The notes beneath the pieces are model-generated. The model was not told where the DNA came from. It worked only from the letters and a program-made list of their open reading frames with translations, and ran no database searches. A stretch of 64,000 nt of DNA from 21-14-0-10-47-8 sp966211455 (lineage in GTDB: Bacteria > Bdellovibrionota > Bdellovibrionia > Bdellovibrionales > Bdellovibrionaceae): contig CBIHNI010000011.1 of NCBI GenBank assembly GCA_966211455.1, positions 1 through 64,000 of the forward strand, written 5' to 3'. This document shows, piece by piece, positions 23,862-32,146 of the stretch. Both the position numbers and the translations under genes were made by a program. Numbering within the stretch: position 1 is the stretch's first letter; each line of letters begins with the position of its first letter.

Positions 23862-25449
23862 AGCGATTCACTCCTACGTTCTGATAATTTCCAATTTCGT
23901 CGCGCCAGTATTCGCCTTCAAACGGATAGAACTGAAATCCGTTCTGCACGTAATAATCACGGCTCAGCTCTTGATCGATTTGCTTTTCAGTGTTGGATGC
24001 GATTCGTTCTTTCAACGTCGTACGTTGACCGTTAATCGCCTCGTATTTTAAGAATTCAAACTGCGTGGCGAATTCGTTGAATTCTTGCAGCTTGGCGGTC
24101 AATCGGTTCTTCACCAGATTGCCGATCTGCTTTTGCGCCGCGCGCTTACGACCTTCCAGAATCTGGTTGCCGTAGGCCAAAAGCGTCGTGCGCCCGTAGA
24201 CTTTCTCCAGGATCTTTTTTTCGCGTGCAAGTTTATCCATGTATTCGGCCAGGATGCGGATGTCTGGCTCTTCCAGCAATGTGCGCATCACGAAGAATGG
24301 CAGATTGGTGTCCATGGTCGCCTTGCCTTTGGTTTTCAGCTCCACCAAAGCACGGCGGGTTTTTGCGACCTCGAGATAATAATCCGCTTCCGTGCGATTC
24401 GAGCTCAGCCATTCTTGAATTTTCGAGAAAGCCGGATAGTAGTTCTTATCGAACGAGCGAATGATCGATTCGATTTCTTCATAGTGGCAGACGAACAAAA
24501 GAATCGTTCCGTGCAGCAGAAGCGATTCGGGATCGTAGAAATTTTCATAGAAAGGCGTGTGCAAAGTTCTTAAAGGGCTCAGCGCGCTTCGGAACTGACC
24601 GCCGCGGAATAAGGCCCACGAAAGCTCCATCAAGCTTTGACGGTACATCGGAGAATCTTTCGGAATCAGACGGTACACATCGGCCGCTTCACGCCATTTT
24701 TTTCCTTGATAGAAGGCTCGCGCCTGTCCCAGGGTGACAAGTCCGCGCTGCAAATCCGGAAGCGGACGATCCTGCAAGCGGTCCATCAACTGACCAAAGC
24801 GTGTCGCCGCCTTATCCGTTTGCTTATTCATCAAGTCGGTCAGACCCAAATTGTACAAAAGTGAGTTTTCGTTCTTTTTAAACTCCAAAGCTTTTTCAAA
24901 ATAGCTTTGCGCCACTTTCAAATCGCCCTTGGCTAAAGCGGCTTCGCCCAAACGTCCCAAGAAAACGACTTTTGCCGTATCGGAAAGATCTTCGGGACGA
25001 ATATGGTTCAGGCTGTAATTCAAAAGGCTCGGCTCACCCAATTCGTCGGCGATCATCACCACGTAATCAAGACCCTTTTGCTTCTCGAGGCCTTCACCCG
25101 ATCGTACCAAATCGACAAATGGAAACGAAGCCACCTGCTGCAGGCCCATTTTGTAAAGGCTCACGCCCAGGTAAAACTTGGCACGTCGGCGCAGCTTCAG
25201 ATCCGGGCTTCGCTTTGAAACTTGATAAAAAGACACGGCCGCTTGTTTGAAGTTCTGTGCCTGAAAAAGCTTTCGGGCCGCTTCCCATTCTTTTGCTCCC
25301 GGCGCGGCGGGCGGTGCTTTCATCTTGGCCGGCAAGGTTTTCACCGCGGGAGACGCTTTTTTTCCTGCGGCCGGAGCCTTGGTTTGCGCCATCGACATCA
25401 GTGGTGTTGCCAACATCACGAGACTTAAAATTTCAGCTGTCCATTTCAT
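23851..25449 (-). CDS. Periplasmic TPR protein, GltC-like
   Basis: A 532-residue exported TPR protein. The signal peptide MKWTAEILSLVMLATPLMSMA leads into an Ala/Pro/Lys-rich linker (about residues 22-52), then at least six TPR-type helix pairs (LFQAQNFKQAAVSFYQV; GEAALAKGDLKVAQSYFEKALE; GLTDLMNKQTDKAATRFGQL; ELSWALFRGGQFRSALSPL). The C-terminal tail EGEYWRDEIGNYQ...NRCEK resembles a conserved WRDE-type tail I associate with deltaproteobacterial motility-cluster TPR proteins. In Myxococcus the G2 module pairs a periplasmic TPR protein (GltC) with barrels GltA and GltB; the same composition here supports this call. It overlaps the upstream barrel gene by 4 nt (ATGA). Confidence 0.75.
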   Translation of the reverse strand: MKWTAEILSLVMLATPLMSMAQTKAPAAGKKASPAVKTLPAKMKAPPAAPGAKEWEAARKLFQAQNFKQAAVSFYQVSKRSPDLKLRRRAKFYLGVSLYKMGLQQVASFPFVDLVRSGEGLEKQKGLDYVVMIADELGEPSLLNYSLNHIRPEDLSDTAKVVFLGRLGEAALAKGDLKVAQSYFEKALEFKKNENSLLYNLGLTDLMNKQTDKAATRFGQLMDRLQDRPLPDLQRGLVTLGQARAFYQGKKWREAADVYRLIPKDSPMYRQSLMELSWALFRGGQFRSALSPLRTLHTPFYENFYDPESLLLHGTILLFVCHYEEIESIIRSFDKNYYPAFSKIQEWLSSNRTEADYYLEVAKTRRALVELKTKGKATMDTNLPFFVMRTLLEEPDIRILAEYMDKLAREKKILEKVYGRTTLLAYGNQILEGRKRAAQKQIGNLVKNRLTAKLQEFNEFATQFEFLKYEAINGQRTTLKERIASNTEKQIDQELSRDYYVQNGFQFYPFEGEYWRDEIGNYQNVGVNRCEK

Positions 25450-26258
25450 CGTCGACCTGCCTCTGGAACGAAACGACCGTAACCCAAGGTGAAGAAAATC
25501 GTATTCGCCGACTGATTTTCATCGCGAATCGTTTTGCTGTTATAAAAGTACCAGCTCAGATCGGCCCGGATGACCGAGTTTTTGGAAATCGAAAACAGAT
25601 TCCCCAGACCAAAGTAAAAGGCCGTCGAAGTCGATGACGGATTGGTCGTGATTTGTCCCGCGCCCAGGGTCTGGTAGAACTCGAACGGAATGATCTTGCG
25701 ATCTTCCAACGCCATCTTTCCATAAATCGTACTGAAGTACAGGTTCGCCGCGTACAAGCTTTTCGGCGTCGATAGGCTTCGCACATCCAGGTTTTGCTTT
25801 CCGGCCAGGTCCGTCTTTTCCTGGGTGTCGGAAGAGGTCAGAAAAAACGTATTGAGCTCAAGGCCCCAGGTTTCATTGAAATGATAACCCGCGCGAGCAT
25901 TCAATCCGTAGGTGCGATAAAAGACATCGTTCATCGACAAGGTTGCACCACCAAAGAGCTGAATGCGCGAAGTCTTCGGCATGTAAGTCTTTTGAATCAC
26001 GACCGTATCGCGCAGCGTGCGCTCGTTCTTCAGCTGTGAAAAGTCGATGGTTCCCGGAGTTTTTTGCGATCGCACCGGCAAATCCACCTTGGGTGCACCT
26101 TCGGGGATGTTCTGTTCCAGAACCCCTTCGATGGTTTGCACTTCAGGATCGTTTTCCTGAGACGCCGCATCCGCATCCGTTTGTTGAGCCCAGGCAGGTC
26201 CTGCGCTCAAGGCCAATAGCAATATCCCTGTGAGATAATCAAGTCGCCAAATCTTCAT
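25446..26258 (-). CDS. Outer membrane beta-barrel protein, first gene of gliding-like operon
   Basis: A 270-residue outer-membrane protein. The signal peptide ends LLALSAGPAWA-QQ, a disordered acidic linker follows (about residues 25-80), then an 8-strand-like barrel with IQLFGGATLSMNDVFYRTYG, ARAGYHFNETWGLELNTFF, FYFGLGNLFSISKNSVIRAD and FFTLGYGRFV. This linker-plus-small-barrel pattern is the outer-membrane beta-barrel family found in myxobacterial and Bdellovibrio gliding clusters; the truncated barrel at the right end of the window is of the same general kind. The ATG at 26258 has a G-rich ribosome-binding site, while the longer frame to 26306 lacks one. It leads an operon of four overlapping genes and is divergent from the phospholipase-like gene. 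Confidence 0.75.
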   Translation of the reverse strand: MKIWRLDYLTGILLLALSAGPAWAQQTDADAASQENDPEVQTIEGVLEQNIPEGAPKVDLPVRSQKTPGTIDFSQLKNERTLRDTVVIQKTYMPKTSRIQLFGGATLSMNDVFYRTYGLNARAGYHFNETWGLELNTFFLTSSDTQEKTDLAGKQNLDVRSLSTPKSLYAANLYFSTIYGKMALEDRKIIPFEFYQTLGAGQITTNPSSTSTAFYFGLGNLFSISKNSVIRADLSWYFYNSKTIRDENQSANTIFFTLGYGRFVPEAGRR

Positions 26259-26541
26259 GTGCCCCCACAACTTGTCCAGGGTATCGATGATTGGGGTTGT
26301 CATCAAGAACCCCGGACCCGAACCTCGACGAAGGCCGTTTGAAAAAATGACTGTCTAAAGACTAGACAAAGGACTCCCCGACCCGGATTTCCCCTCTCAA
26401 AATCGTTTCTTTTTTGCAGACTCGCTTCAAAGCTCAACAGGAAGAAATTCCGTGTTGAGATCTCTACAGATGCGAGCTGGATTCGCAATTGTTAGATTGC
26501 CGTTACATTTGATCCGCAAACTTATTTGAAGGTGGCACTCG

Positions 26542-27606
26542 ATGGTTTTCAATCAGTCTCTCACAGCGATGGTCTGCGCAACGGCAGTTCTTGCCGGATC
26601 GGTCGCGTCCGCATTTGAATCGGCCCCCAAGTCGTTCATCGTTTCAAATTCGACCTATAGCGGACACGAAGAGATCACTCGCCAGGCGATCACCAAGACG
26701 CTTGAGCGCTTCCAACATATGGGAATCGACACCCCGTCGAAGCTTCCGGGTTTCACGGCGGATCTGGATGCCGCACCGAAAGGTCTTTTTGGTGAGACTT
26801 CGAAGAACCTGGTCATCTTAGGTAACTTTGCGACCGATTTCCCGAAGTACGCCAGCACCCTGAGCTTGGCTTCCTTCTGGAGCAATAAGCACATCTCGGA
26901 TTTCGAAAATCCGCAAAGCCAAGTGCTGCACTTCTTGCGTAACTATCCGAACGGTAAAGACTTGGAATCGGCGAAAGCGACCTGCATGGATTCGCGCTCG
27001 AAGATCAAACACATCACACAAAAAGCGATCGAAGCTTGGGACAAAGGTCAAAAAGACGAAGCCCTTTTCCTGATGGGACACGCTTTGCACGTGGTTCAGG
27101 ATTCGTTTTCGCCAGCCCATGGCATTCGCCGCACCAGCGGAAACTTTGATGTCACCGAAATTTGCTATTATGGCACAAAGATCAATCAGGCGATTGCCGG
27201 CGATGGCGCTTGCTATCACAAAACACCAGATGGACGCGACACGATCTGGAACGTCTCCCCGGATCAGCAAAAACAGACCCAAGCTTTGTGGCCGGACGAA
27301 GACTCGATCCAATGCGATAAATCCAACGGCTATCCCGACACCGACGCCCGCAAGCGTTCGTGCCTAAAACACGAAGCCCGGCTGGCGCGCCTGGCGACGG
27401 AAAAATATCTTCACTTGATGCTTTCGCATTTAAGCCGGTCGCCTGACGACCGCAAATCGGTCGAGGCTTTTATTGCTTCATTGGACAGCCGATTCTTTGA
27501 AGGCCCAACGGGCGAACCCGATCTGGATCAAAAAATGGATCGCGGGATCATGCGCTGCGAAGGCCTGTCGGAACAACAGGTTTACGGTGTCGAGCCGATG
27601 AAATAA
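26542..27606 (+). CDS. Secreted zinc-dependent phospholipase C-like protein
   Basis: A 354-residue exported protein of the zinc-dependent phospholipase C / S1-P1 nuclease-like fold. The signal peptide MVFNQSLTAMVCATAVLAGSVASA is followed by SGHEEITRQA (His near the mature N-terminus). The metal-ligand helix is LMGHALHVVQDSFSPAHG with H180, H183, D187 and H193, matching the HxxLHxxQDxxxPxH-type signature. Six or more cysteines in the C-terminal half (CMD, CYYG, ACYH, QCDK, RSCLKH, MRCEG) suggest disulfides, as expected for an exported enzyme. Possible role: hydrolysis of prey or environmental phospholipids (inference). GGTGG precedes the ATG. A bidirectional terminator separates it from convergent dnaK. 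Confidence 0.78.
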   Translation: MVFNQSLTAMVCATAVLAGSVASAFESAPKSFIVSNSTYSGHEEITRQAITKTLERFQHMGIDTPSKLPGFTADLDAAPKGLFGETSKNLVILGNFATDFPKYASTLSLASFWSNKHISDFENPQSQVLHFLRNYPNGKDLESAKATCMDSRSKIKHITQKAIEAWDKGQKDEALFLMGHALHVVQDSFSPAHGIRRTSGNFDVTEICYYGTKINQAIAGDGACYHKTPDGRDTIWNVSPDQQKQTQALWPDEDSIQCDKSNGYPDTDARKRSCLKHEARLARLATEKYLHLMLSHLSRSPDDRKSVEAFIASLDSRFFEGPTGEPDLDQKMDRGIMRCEGLSEQQVYGVEPMK

Positions 27607-27634
27607 AAAAAGCGGAGTTCATGCTCCGCTTTTT
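27607..27634. terminator. Bidirectional Rho-independent terminator
   Basis: A perfect 11-bp stem AAAAAGCGGAG/CTCCGCTTTTT with a 6-nt loop lies just after the phospholipase-like gene and before the convergent dnaK 3' end. It has a T-tract on both strands, so it can end both transcripts. Confidence 0.85.
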
Positions 27635-27694
27635 CACCTGGCTTTTGACTTCCTTCGGTCCTCTTGAGGCTCCCAGAAGTCGCCTGAGGTTTTC

Positions 27695-29608
27695 TTAGTT
27701 CACATCTTTGTAGTCAGCATCGATGACGTCATCATCCTTCTTCTCGGATGAGGCTTCGCCACCAGCACTGCCATTCGCTCCTGCAGCTCCGCCTTGGGAC
27801 TCGCCGCCTGCGTTCTTGTACAATTCGGCGGTGATCTTGTGGGTCGCTGTCTGAAGCTTTTGCACTTCAGCTTCCAAAGTCGAGGCTGAAGCTTCCTTGT
27901 CTTCCAGGACTTTCTTCGCAGAGGCAATCGCGTCTTCCGCGGTTTTTTTGTCACCTTCTGCCAAGTTCGCGTTGTCTTTCAAAAGTTTCTCGGTTTGGTA
28001 GACCAAGTTGTCCAGGTTGTTTCGAGCCGCCGCCAACTTCGTTCTTTCCTCGTCGTCCTTGGCATGCTCTTCTGCGTCCCGAACCGCTTTTTTGATCTCT
28101 TCTTCACTCATCCCGCTTTGTGCGGTGATTTTGATCTGTTGAGATTTACCAGAGCTCATATCTTTTGCAGACACGTGCAAAATCCCGTTGGCGTCGAGAT
28201 CGAAGGTCACCTCAACCTGAGGAACCCCGCGTGGAGCTGGTGGGATGCCCACCAATTCAAATCGACCCAAAGTTTTGTTATCGCCAGCCATCTTACGCTC
28301 ACCCTGAAGCACGTGGATGTCCACGGCCGGTTGATTGTCCGCCGCCGTCGAGAACACTTGCGATTTCTTCGATGGGATTGTCGTGTTACGCGCAATCAAA
28401 GTCGTCATCACGCCACCCAAAGTTTCAATACCCAATGAAAGCGGAGTCACGTCGAGCAGAAGAACGTCTTTCACGTCTCCGGCCAAAACCCCACCCTGAA
28501 CGGCCGCACCGACCGCGACGACTTCGTCCGGGTTCACCGTGCGGTTCGGTTCTTTACCGAAGAACTCTTTCACCGCTTTTTGGATGGCCGGGATACGAGT
28601 CGATCCCCCAACCAAAACGACCTCGTCGATCTCAGTTGTTTTCCAGCCCGCATCGCTCAGAGCTTTTTTGCACGGCTCGATCGAACGCTTCACCAAGTCT
28701 TCAACCATCTGTTCGAATTTTGCGCGTGAAAGTCTCACCTGCAAATGCTTCGGACCTGTTTGGTCAGCCGTGATGAACGGAAGATTGATTTCCGTGTCTT
28801 GAGCTGTTGAAAGCTCGATCTTGGCTTTTTCTGCCGCTTCTTTCAGACGCTGCAAAGCCATCTTGTCGTTGCGCAGATCGATGCCTTGATCTTTTTTGAA
28901 TTCGGCAATCAGCCATTCCAAAATTTTTGTATCGAAGTTGTCACCACCCAAGTGAGTGTCACCGTTGGTTGAACGAACTTCAACCACGCCTTCACCGACC
29001 TCGAGGATCGAGATATCAAATGTACCGCCCCCGAAATCGTAAATCGCGATTTTTTCGTTTTTCTTTTTATCCAAACCGTAAGCCAGTGCGGCTGCGGTTG
29101 GTTCGTTGATAATACGTTTGACATCCAGACCCGCAATGCGGCCGGCATCTTTGGTCGCCTGGCGTTGCGCATCGTTGAAGTAAGCTGGAACGGTAACCAC
29201 CGCCTCAGTCACGGGCTCGCCCAAGTAATCTTCGGCGACCTTTTTCAGTTTCGCCAAAACGGCCGCACCGATCTCTTCTGGAGAAGCCGTTTTTCCGCCT
29301 TGGATTTTGAATGCGGTGTCGTTTCCTTTTTCAACAACTGTGTAAGGAACCAATTTGGTCTCTTCCGCGACCTCAGAATAACGGCGACCGATAAATCGCT
29401 TCGCAGAATAGATTGTGTTTTCTGGATTGGTGACCGCTTGACGTTTTGCGATCTGACCGACCAAACGTTCCCCGTCTTTGGTGAATGCCACAACGGATGG
29501 AGTGGTGCGAGCGCCTTCTTCGTTCACGAGAACCTTCGGTTCCCCGCCTTCAAGAATCGCCACACACGAGTTGGTGGTTCCCAAGTCAATACCAATAATT
29601 TTACCCAT
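27695..29608 (-). CDS. dnaK: Chaperone protein DnaK (Hsp70)
   Basis: A 637-residue Hsp70 chaperone that binds and releases unfolded peptides in an ATP-driven cycle with DnaJ and GrpE. Signature stretches are IGIDLGTTNSCVAI (phosphate 1), IYDFGGGTFDISIL, VLVGGSTRIPAIQ, the linker DVLLLDVTPLSLGIETLGG and the Gly-rich acidic tail ending DDVIDADYKDVN. It starts at an ATG preceded by AAGGAG. It lies downstream of dnaJ on the same strand with a 90-bp gap that holds its own sigma-32-like promoter candidate. This order (dnaJ first) is the reverse of the usual dnaK-dnaJ operon. Confidence 0.98.
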   Translation of the reverse strand: MGKIIGIDLGTTNSCVAILEGGEPKVLVNEEGARTTPSVVAFTKDGERLVGQIAKRQAVTNPENTIYSAKRFIGRRYSEVAEETKLVPYTVVEKGNDTAFKIQGGKTASPEEIGAAVLAKLKKVAEDYLGEPVTEAVVTVPAYFNDAQRQATKDAGRIAGLDVKRIINEPTAAALAYGLDKKKNEKIAIYDFGGGTFDISILEVGEGVVEVRSTNGDTHLGGDNFDTKILEWLIAEFKKDQGIDLRNDKMALQRLKEAAEKAKIELSTAQDTEINLPFITADQTGPKHLQVRLSRAKFEQMVEDLVKRSIEPCKKALSDAGWKTTEIDEVVLVGGSTRIPAIQKAVKEFFGKEPNRTVNPDEVVAVGAAVQGGVLAGDVKDVLLLDVTPLSLGIETLGGVMTTLIARNTTIPSKKSQVFSTAADNQPAVDIHVLQGERKMAGDNKTLGRFELVGIPPAPRGVPQVEVTFDLDANGILHVSAKDMSSGKSQQIKITAQSGMSEEEIKKAVRDAEEHAKDDEERTKLAAARNNLDNLVYQTEKLLKDNANLAEGDKKTAEDAIASAKKVLEDKEASASTLEAEVQKLQTATHKITAELYKNAGGESQGGAAGANGSAGGEASSEKKDDDVIDADYKDVN

Positions 29609-29646
29609 TTAACGCTCCTTCGAGTGAATTCAAATCAATCACAAAG

Positions 29647-29677
29647 TAAATGTGGGATGCAGCCCCAAGTCGTCAAG
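29647..29677 (-). promoter_or_regulatory. Sigma-32-like heat-shock promoter of dnaK (candidate)
   Basis: On the minus strand CTTGACG (29677-29671) is followed after 14 nt by CCCACATTTA (29656-29647). This is close to the sigma-32 consensus CTTGAAA-N14-CCCATNTA. Predicted initiation near 29640 leaves a leader of about 32 nt containing the AAGGAG site of dnaK. No CIRCE (HrcA) inverted repeat is seen. Confidence 0.5.
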
Positions 29678-29698
29678 TTTTGGATGAATTTTTTCTAT

Positions 29699-30817
29699 CT
29701 ATTTCTTCTTTTTAAAGAAGCCCGAGCCGCAGGATCCAACCTGGACGCCCTGCATTTCTGCCAATTGTTTAAGCAGCTCTTCTTCCTTCTTTGAGATCTT
29801 CTCTGGGAATTGAACCCCGATCTGCACATACAGGTCGCCCCGACGACCATTGCGAAGCGAAGGAACGCCTTCCCCTGCGATTTTCAGCGTGGCTCCGACC
29901 TCGGTTCCTTTCGGAACTTCTAAGGCGGCTTCTCCTAAAACTGTCTCAATTTGAACCTCTCCCCCCAGCATCAGCTGCAGGTAGGGCACATTGAATTTGG
30001 TGTAAAGGCTTTCGCCATCGCGCTCAAATCGCTGATCTTCGCGCACGCGCATCTCGACGTACAAATCGCCCGAAGGACCACCCATGTAGCCGCCTTCGCC
30101 TTCGCCGCTGACACGCAATCGGGTTCCATTGTCCACTCCGGCCGGGATGGTGATTTTGATTTTACGATGCTGCTTTTGACGGCCCGAACCACGGCAGGGT
30201 TTGCACGGATTTTTGACCACCGTCCCTTGCCCATGGCAGGTCGGACAGGTCGTCGCCATCTGAAAGAATCCTTGCGAAACCCGCACCTGCCCATGGCCCC
30301 CGCAGGTCCCACAGGTCTCGGGCTTTGAGCCTTTCTCGGCCCCCGTGCCTTTGCACGACTCACAAGTCTCTTCGGTATCAAATTCGATATCGCGCTCGAC
30401 CCCTTCGATCACGTCCGCCAAAGTGACCTCGGTCACATAGCGAAGATCGGCCCCGCGTCGGGGCTGATTGGGATTGCGGCTGCGACGAGACTGCCCACCG
30501 GCCCCGCCTCCGAAAATATCGCCAAAGATATCCCCGAAGCTCGAGAAAATGTCTTCCATATCGGTGAAGCCTTGACCACCACCGCCACCACCTTGAAAAG
30601 CCTGGTGACCAAAACGGTCATAACGAGCCCGCTTATCCGGATCGCCCAGGATTTCGTAAGCCGATGCACATTCTTTAAACTTCTCCTCAGCTTCTTTATT
30701 GCCCGGATTCTTATCCGGATGAAACTGAATTGCCAGTTTGCGATAGGCTTTCTTAATGGTATCCTGATCAGCGCTGCGTTCAACGCCTAGGACTTCGTAA
30801 CAATCACGCATGCCCAT
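29699..30817 (-). CDS. dnaJ: Chaperone protein DnaJ (Hsp40)
   Basis: A 372-residue type I Hsp40 that delivers substrates to DnaK and stimulates its ATPase. The J domain has the HPD triad (H33-P34-D35 in QFHPDKNPG), then a Gly/Phe-rich segment (GGGGGGQGF, FGDIFGG). The zinc-binding domain has four CxxCxGxG repeats (CESCKGTG, CGTCGGHG, CPTCHGQG, CKPCRGSG), and two C-terminal substrate-binding beta domains follow. A second ATG two codons in (30811, MRDCYEVLG) is an alternative start and fits the family's usual N-terminus. A sigma-32-like element abuts the start codon, so the message could be leaderless. Confidence 0.97.
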   Translation of the reverse strand: MGMRDCYEVLGVERSADQDTIKKAYRKLAIQFHPDKNPGNKEAEEKFKECASAYEILGDPDKRARYDRFGHQAFQGGGGGGQGFTDMEDIFSSFGDIFGDIFGGGAGGQSRRSRNPNQPRRGADLRYVTEVTLADVIEGVERDIEFDTEETCESCKGTGAEKGSKPETCGTCGGHGQVRVSQGFFQMATTCPTCHGQGTVVKNPCKPCRGSGRQKQHRKIKITIPAGVDNGTRLRVSGEGEGGYMGGPSGDLYVEMRVREDQRFERDGESLYTKFNVPYLQLMLGGEVQIETVLGEAALEVPKGTEVGATLKIAGEGVPSLRNGRRGDLYVQIGVQFPEKISKKEEELLKQLAEMQGVQVGSCGSGFFKKKK

Positions 30818-30818
30818 G

Positions 30819-30848
30819 AAATATGGGAATTCCAGGACTGGATGTCAA
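30819..30848 (-). promoter_or_regulatory. Sigma-32-like promoter abutting dnaJ (candidate)
   Basis: On the minus strand ATTGACA (30849-30843) is followed after 15 nt by CCCATATTT (30827-30819), an excellent match to the sigma-32 -10 element. Initiation would fall at about 30812, between the two candidate ATG codons, implying a leaderless transcript starting at the ATG at 30811. Alternatively the real promoter is further upstream and this is chance. Confidence 0.35.
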
Positions 30849-30911
30849 TGTGTTTCATTTCGCAAAATCTGCGAGCTGGGGACGGACCTGTCGGTCGGGA
30901 TTTGCAGGAGG

Positions 30912-31589
30912 TTATTGGTCTTTGGCGGGATCCGATTCGGCGGGCTCCGCAAGCCCCAGCTTGCCGCGGATTCGCTTGAGGGTGCCGGGTTCGACGTCGG
31001 TGCCTTCGAGCTCTTTGTAAAGCCCAAGCGCAAGATCTTTTTTCCCAGCTTCTGTATATAGCCTAGTTGCTAAGCTGTAATACCAAGCTTCACCGCCGGC
31101 CTTCGCTGCTCGAGTCAATAAACTCGCCGCCTTTTCAGGCTTTTTTTCTTCGATCATTGCATGATAGGCAGCTCGAAATAGCAGTCGATGATCAAATGGG
31201 AACATAATCACACCTTTATCAAAAATACGTGAGGCTCCCGCATAGTCAGAGATAATAATCGTAAGTGCCAATCCACCATTTAAGTATGCGATTCTGTAAT
31301 CTGGAGCTAGCGTTGTAACAGCATCGAGCATTTCTGCGAGCCAACTATTATTTTGGCACTGATTCTCCGCAATTTTACTTTCACAGTAATCGAAATCTTG
31401 AATGGACCGAATCCAAAGATTATCAGCAATAGTCATCTGATAACCAAAGCTAAAAAATTCTAATTTGGGTGGTGGAGCGATAAGAAACTGCTTGGTCTGC
31501 AGCATTGAGGGAATCCAAAAGACAGAGGCCGCGATTATCATCGCAGCCCCTGACAAACTAACAAATTCTAATTCAAACCAATTCTTCAC
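30912..31589 (-). CDS. Membrane-anchored TPR protein downstream of pilA
   Basis: A 225-residue protein with one N-terminal membrane helix (about residues 10-30, LSGAAMIIAASVFWIPSML) and a soluble periplasm-facing part with two or three TPR-like helix pairs (AYLNGGLALTIIISDYAGASRIF; PEKAASLLTRAAKAGG; YTEAGKKDLALGLYKEL). It starts at GTG, 11 nt after the pilA stop, with AGGG as ribosome-binding site, so it is an operon partner of the pilin. I recognise no named family; the position suggests a role in pilus assembly or retention. Its DNA is more AT-rich, with more ATA and TTA codons than flanking genes. The C-terminal tail is acidic (EPAESDPAKDQ). Confidence 0.75.
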   Translation of the reverse strand: MKNWFELEFVSLSGAAMIIAASVFWIPSMLQTKQFLIAPPPKLEFFSFGYQMTIADNLWIRSIQDFDYCESKIAENQCQNNSWLAEMLDAVTTLAPDYRIAYLNGGLALTIIISDYAGASRIFDKGVIMFPFDHRLLFRAAYHAMIEEKKPEKAASLLTRAAKAGGEAWYYSLATRLYTEAGKKDLALGLYKELEGTDVEPGTLKRIRGKLGLAEPAESDPAKDQ

Positions 31590-31600
31590 GCAGCCCTATA

Positions 31601-32146
31601 TTATGGGATACCAGCTTGGTTGTTGTTGATGGCCTTGTTTTGATTGATCTGCCACCAGTCTTCTTGTGCACCACCATAAATCTGAGCACGAGCTTCGGCT
31701 ACGAATGTAGTTGCCGTTGCCGCAGCAGGAGCCGGATTCGTTGGGTTCGCACCATTAGTGGCGATAATTGTACAGCTAGCACCGCATGCACCTGCGATAG
31801 CGCGGAACTGTGTAGCGCCCGCTGGTGTACCTGTGTATCCCGCTGCAGTCGCTGTAGCCAGCGGCAAGTCATCAGCAGTGAAGCCAATTGAATAACGAAG
31901 ATTTCCTTCGTATGCCAAACCGATTACACGGAAGTCTGTAATATAAGTTGAGAATTCCGCAGCAAATGCCTTTTCAGAAGAATACAAAGTCGACAGATTT
32001 GTTTTCGCTTCAGACTGACGAGCCTTTGCGATTTGTTTTTGGACTTGGCCGACTGACATTGCTGCCAGGATACCGATGATGGCAACAACGACCATCAACT
32101 CAACCAGTGAGAAACCGGCTTGTGAGCGTAACGTACCTTTTTTCAT
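31601..32146 (-). CDS. pilA: Type IV pilin (prepilin)
   Basis: A 181-residue type IVa prepilin. A short positive leader ends at G11 and the mature protein starts with F12 (G/FSLVELMVVVAIIGILAA), with E16 as the conserved Glu+5 needed for assembly. The hydrophobic N-terminal helix is followed by a Thr/Ala-rich globular part with a Cys pair (C121, C125), which is closely spaced. GGGGAG precedes the ATG. In Bdellovibrio bacteriovorus PilA is required for prey invasion (established); the same role here is inference. The pilus biogenesis genes are not in the window. It is transcribed with the TPR membrane protein and divergent from clpS. Confidence 0.93.
   Translation of the reverse strand: MKKGTLRSQAGFSLVELMVVVAIIGILAAMSVGQVQKQIAKARQSEAKTNLSTLYSSEKAFAAEFSTYITDFRVIGLAYEGNLRYSIGFTADDLPLATATAAGYTGTPAGATQFRAIAGACGASCTIIATNGANPTNPAPAAATATTFVAEARAQIYGGAQEDWWQINQNKAINNNQAGIP

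Noticed and set aside
29609..30912. CIRCE (HrcA) operator at dnaJ/dnaK
   Set aside because: No TTAGCACTC-N9-GAGTGCTAA-like inverted repeat is present in either upstream region.
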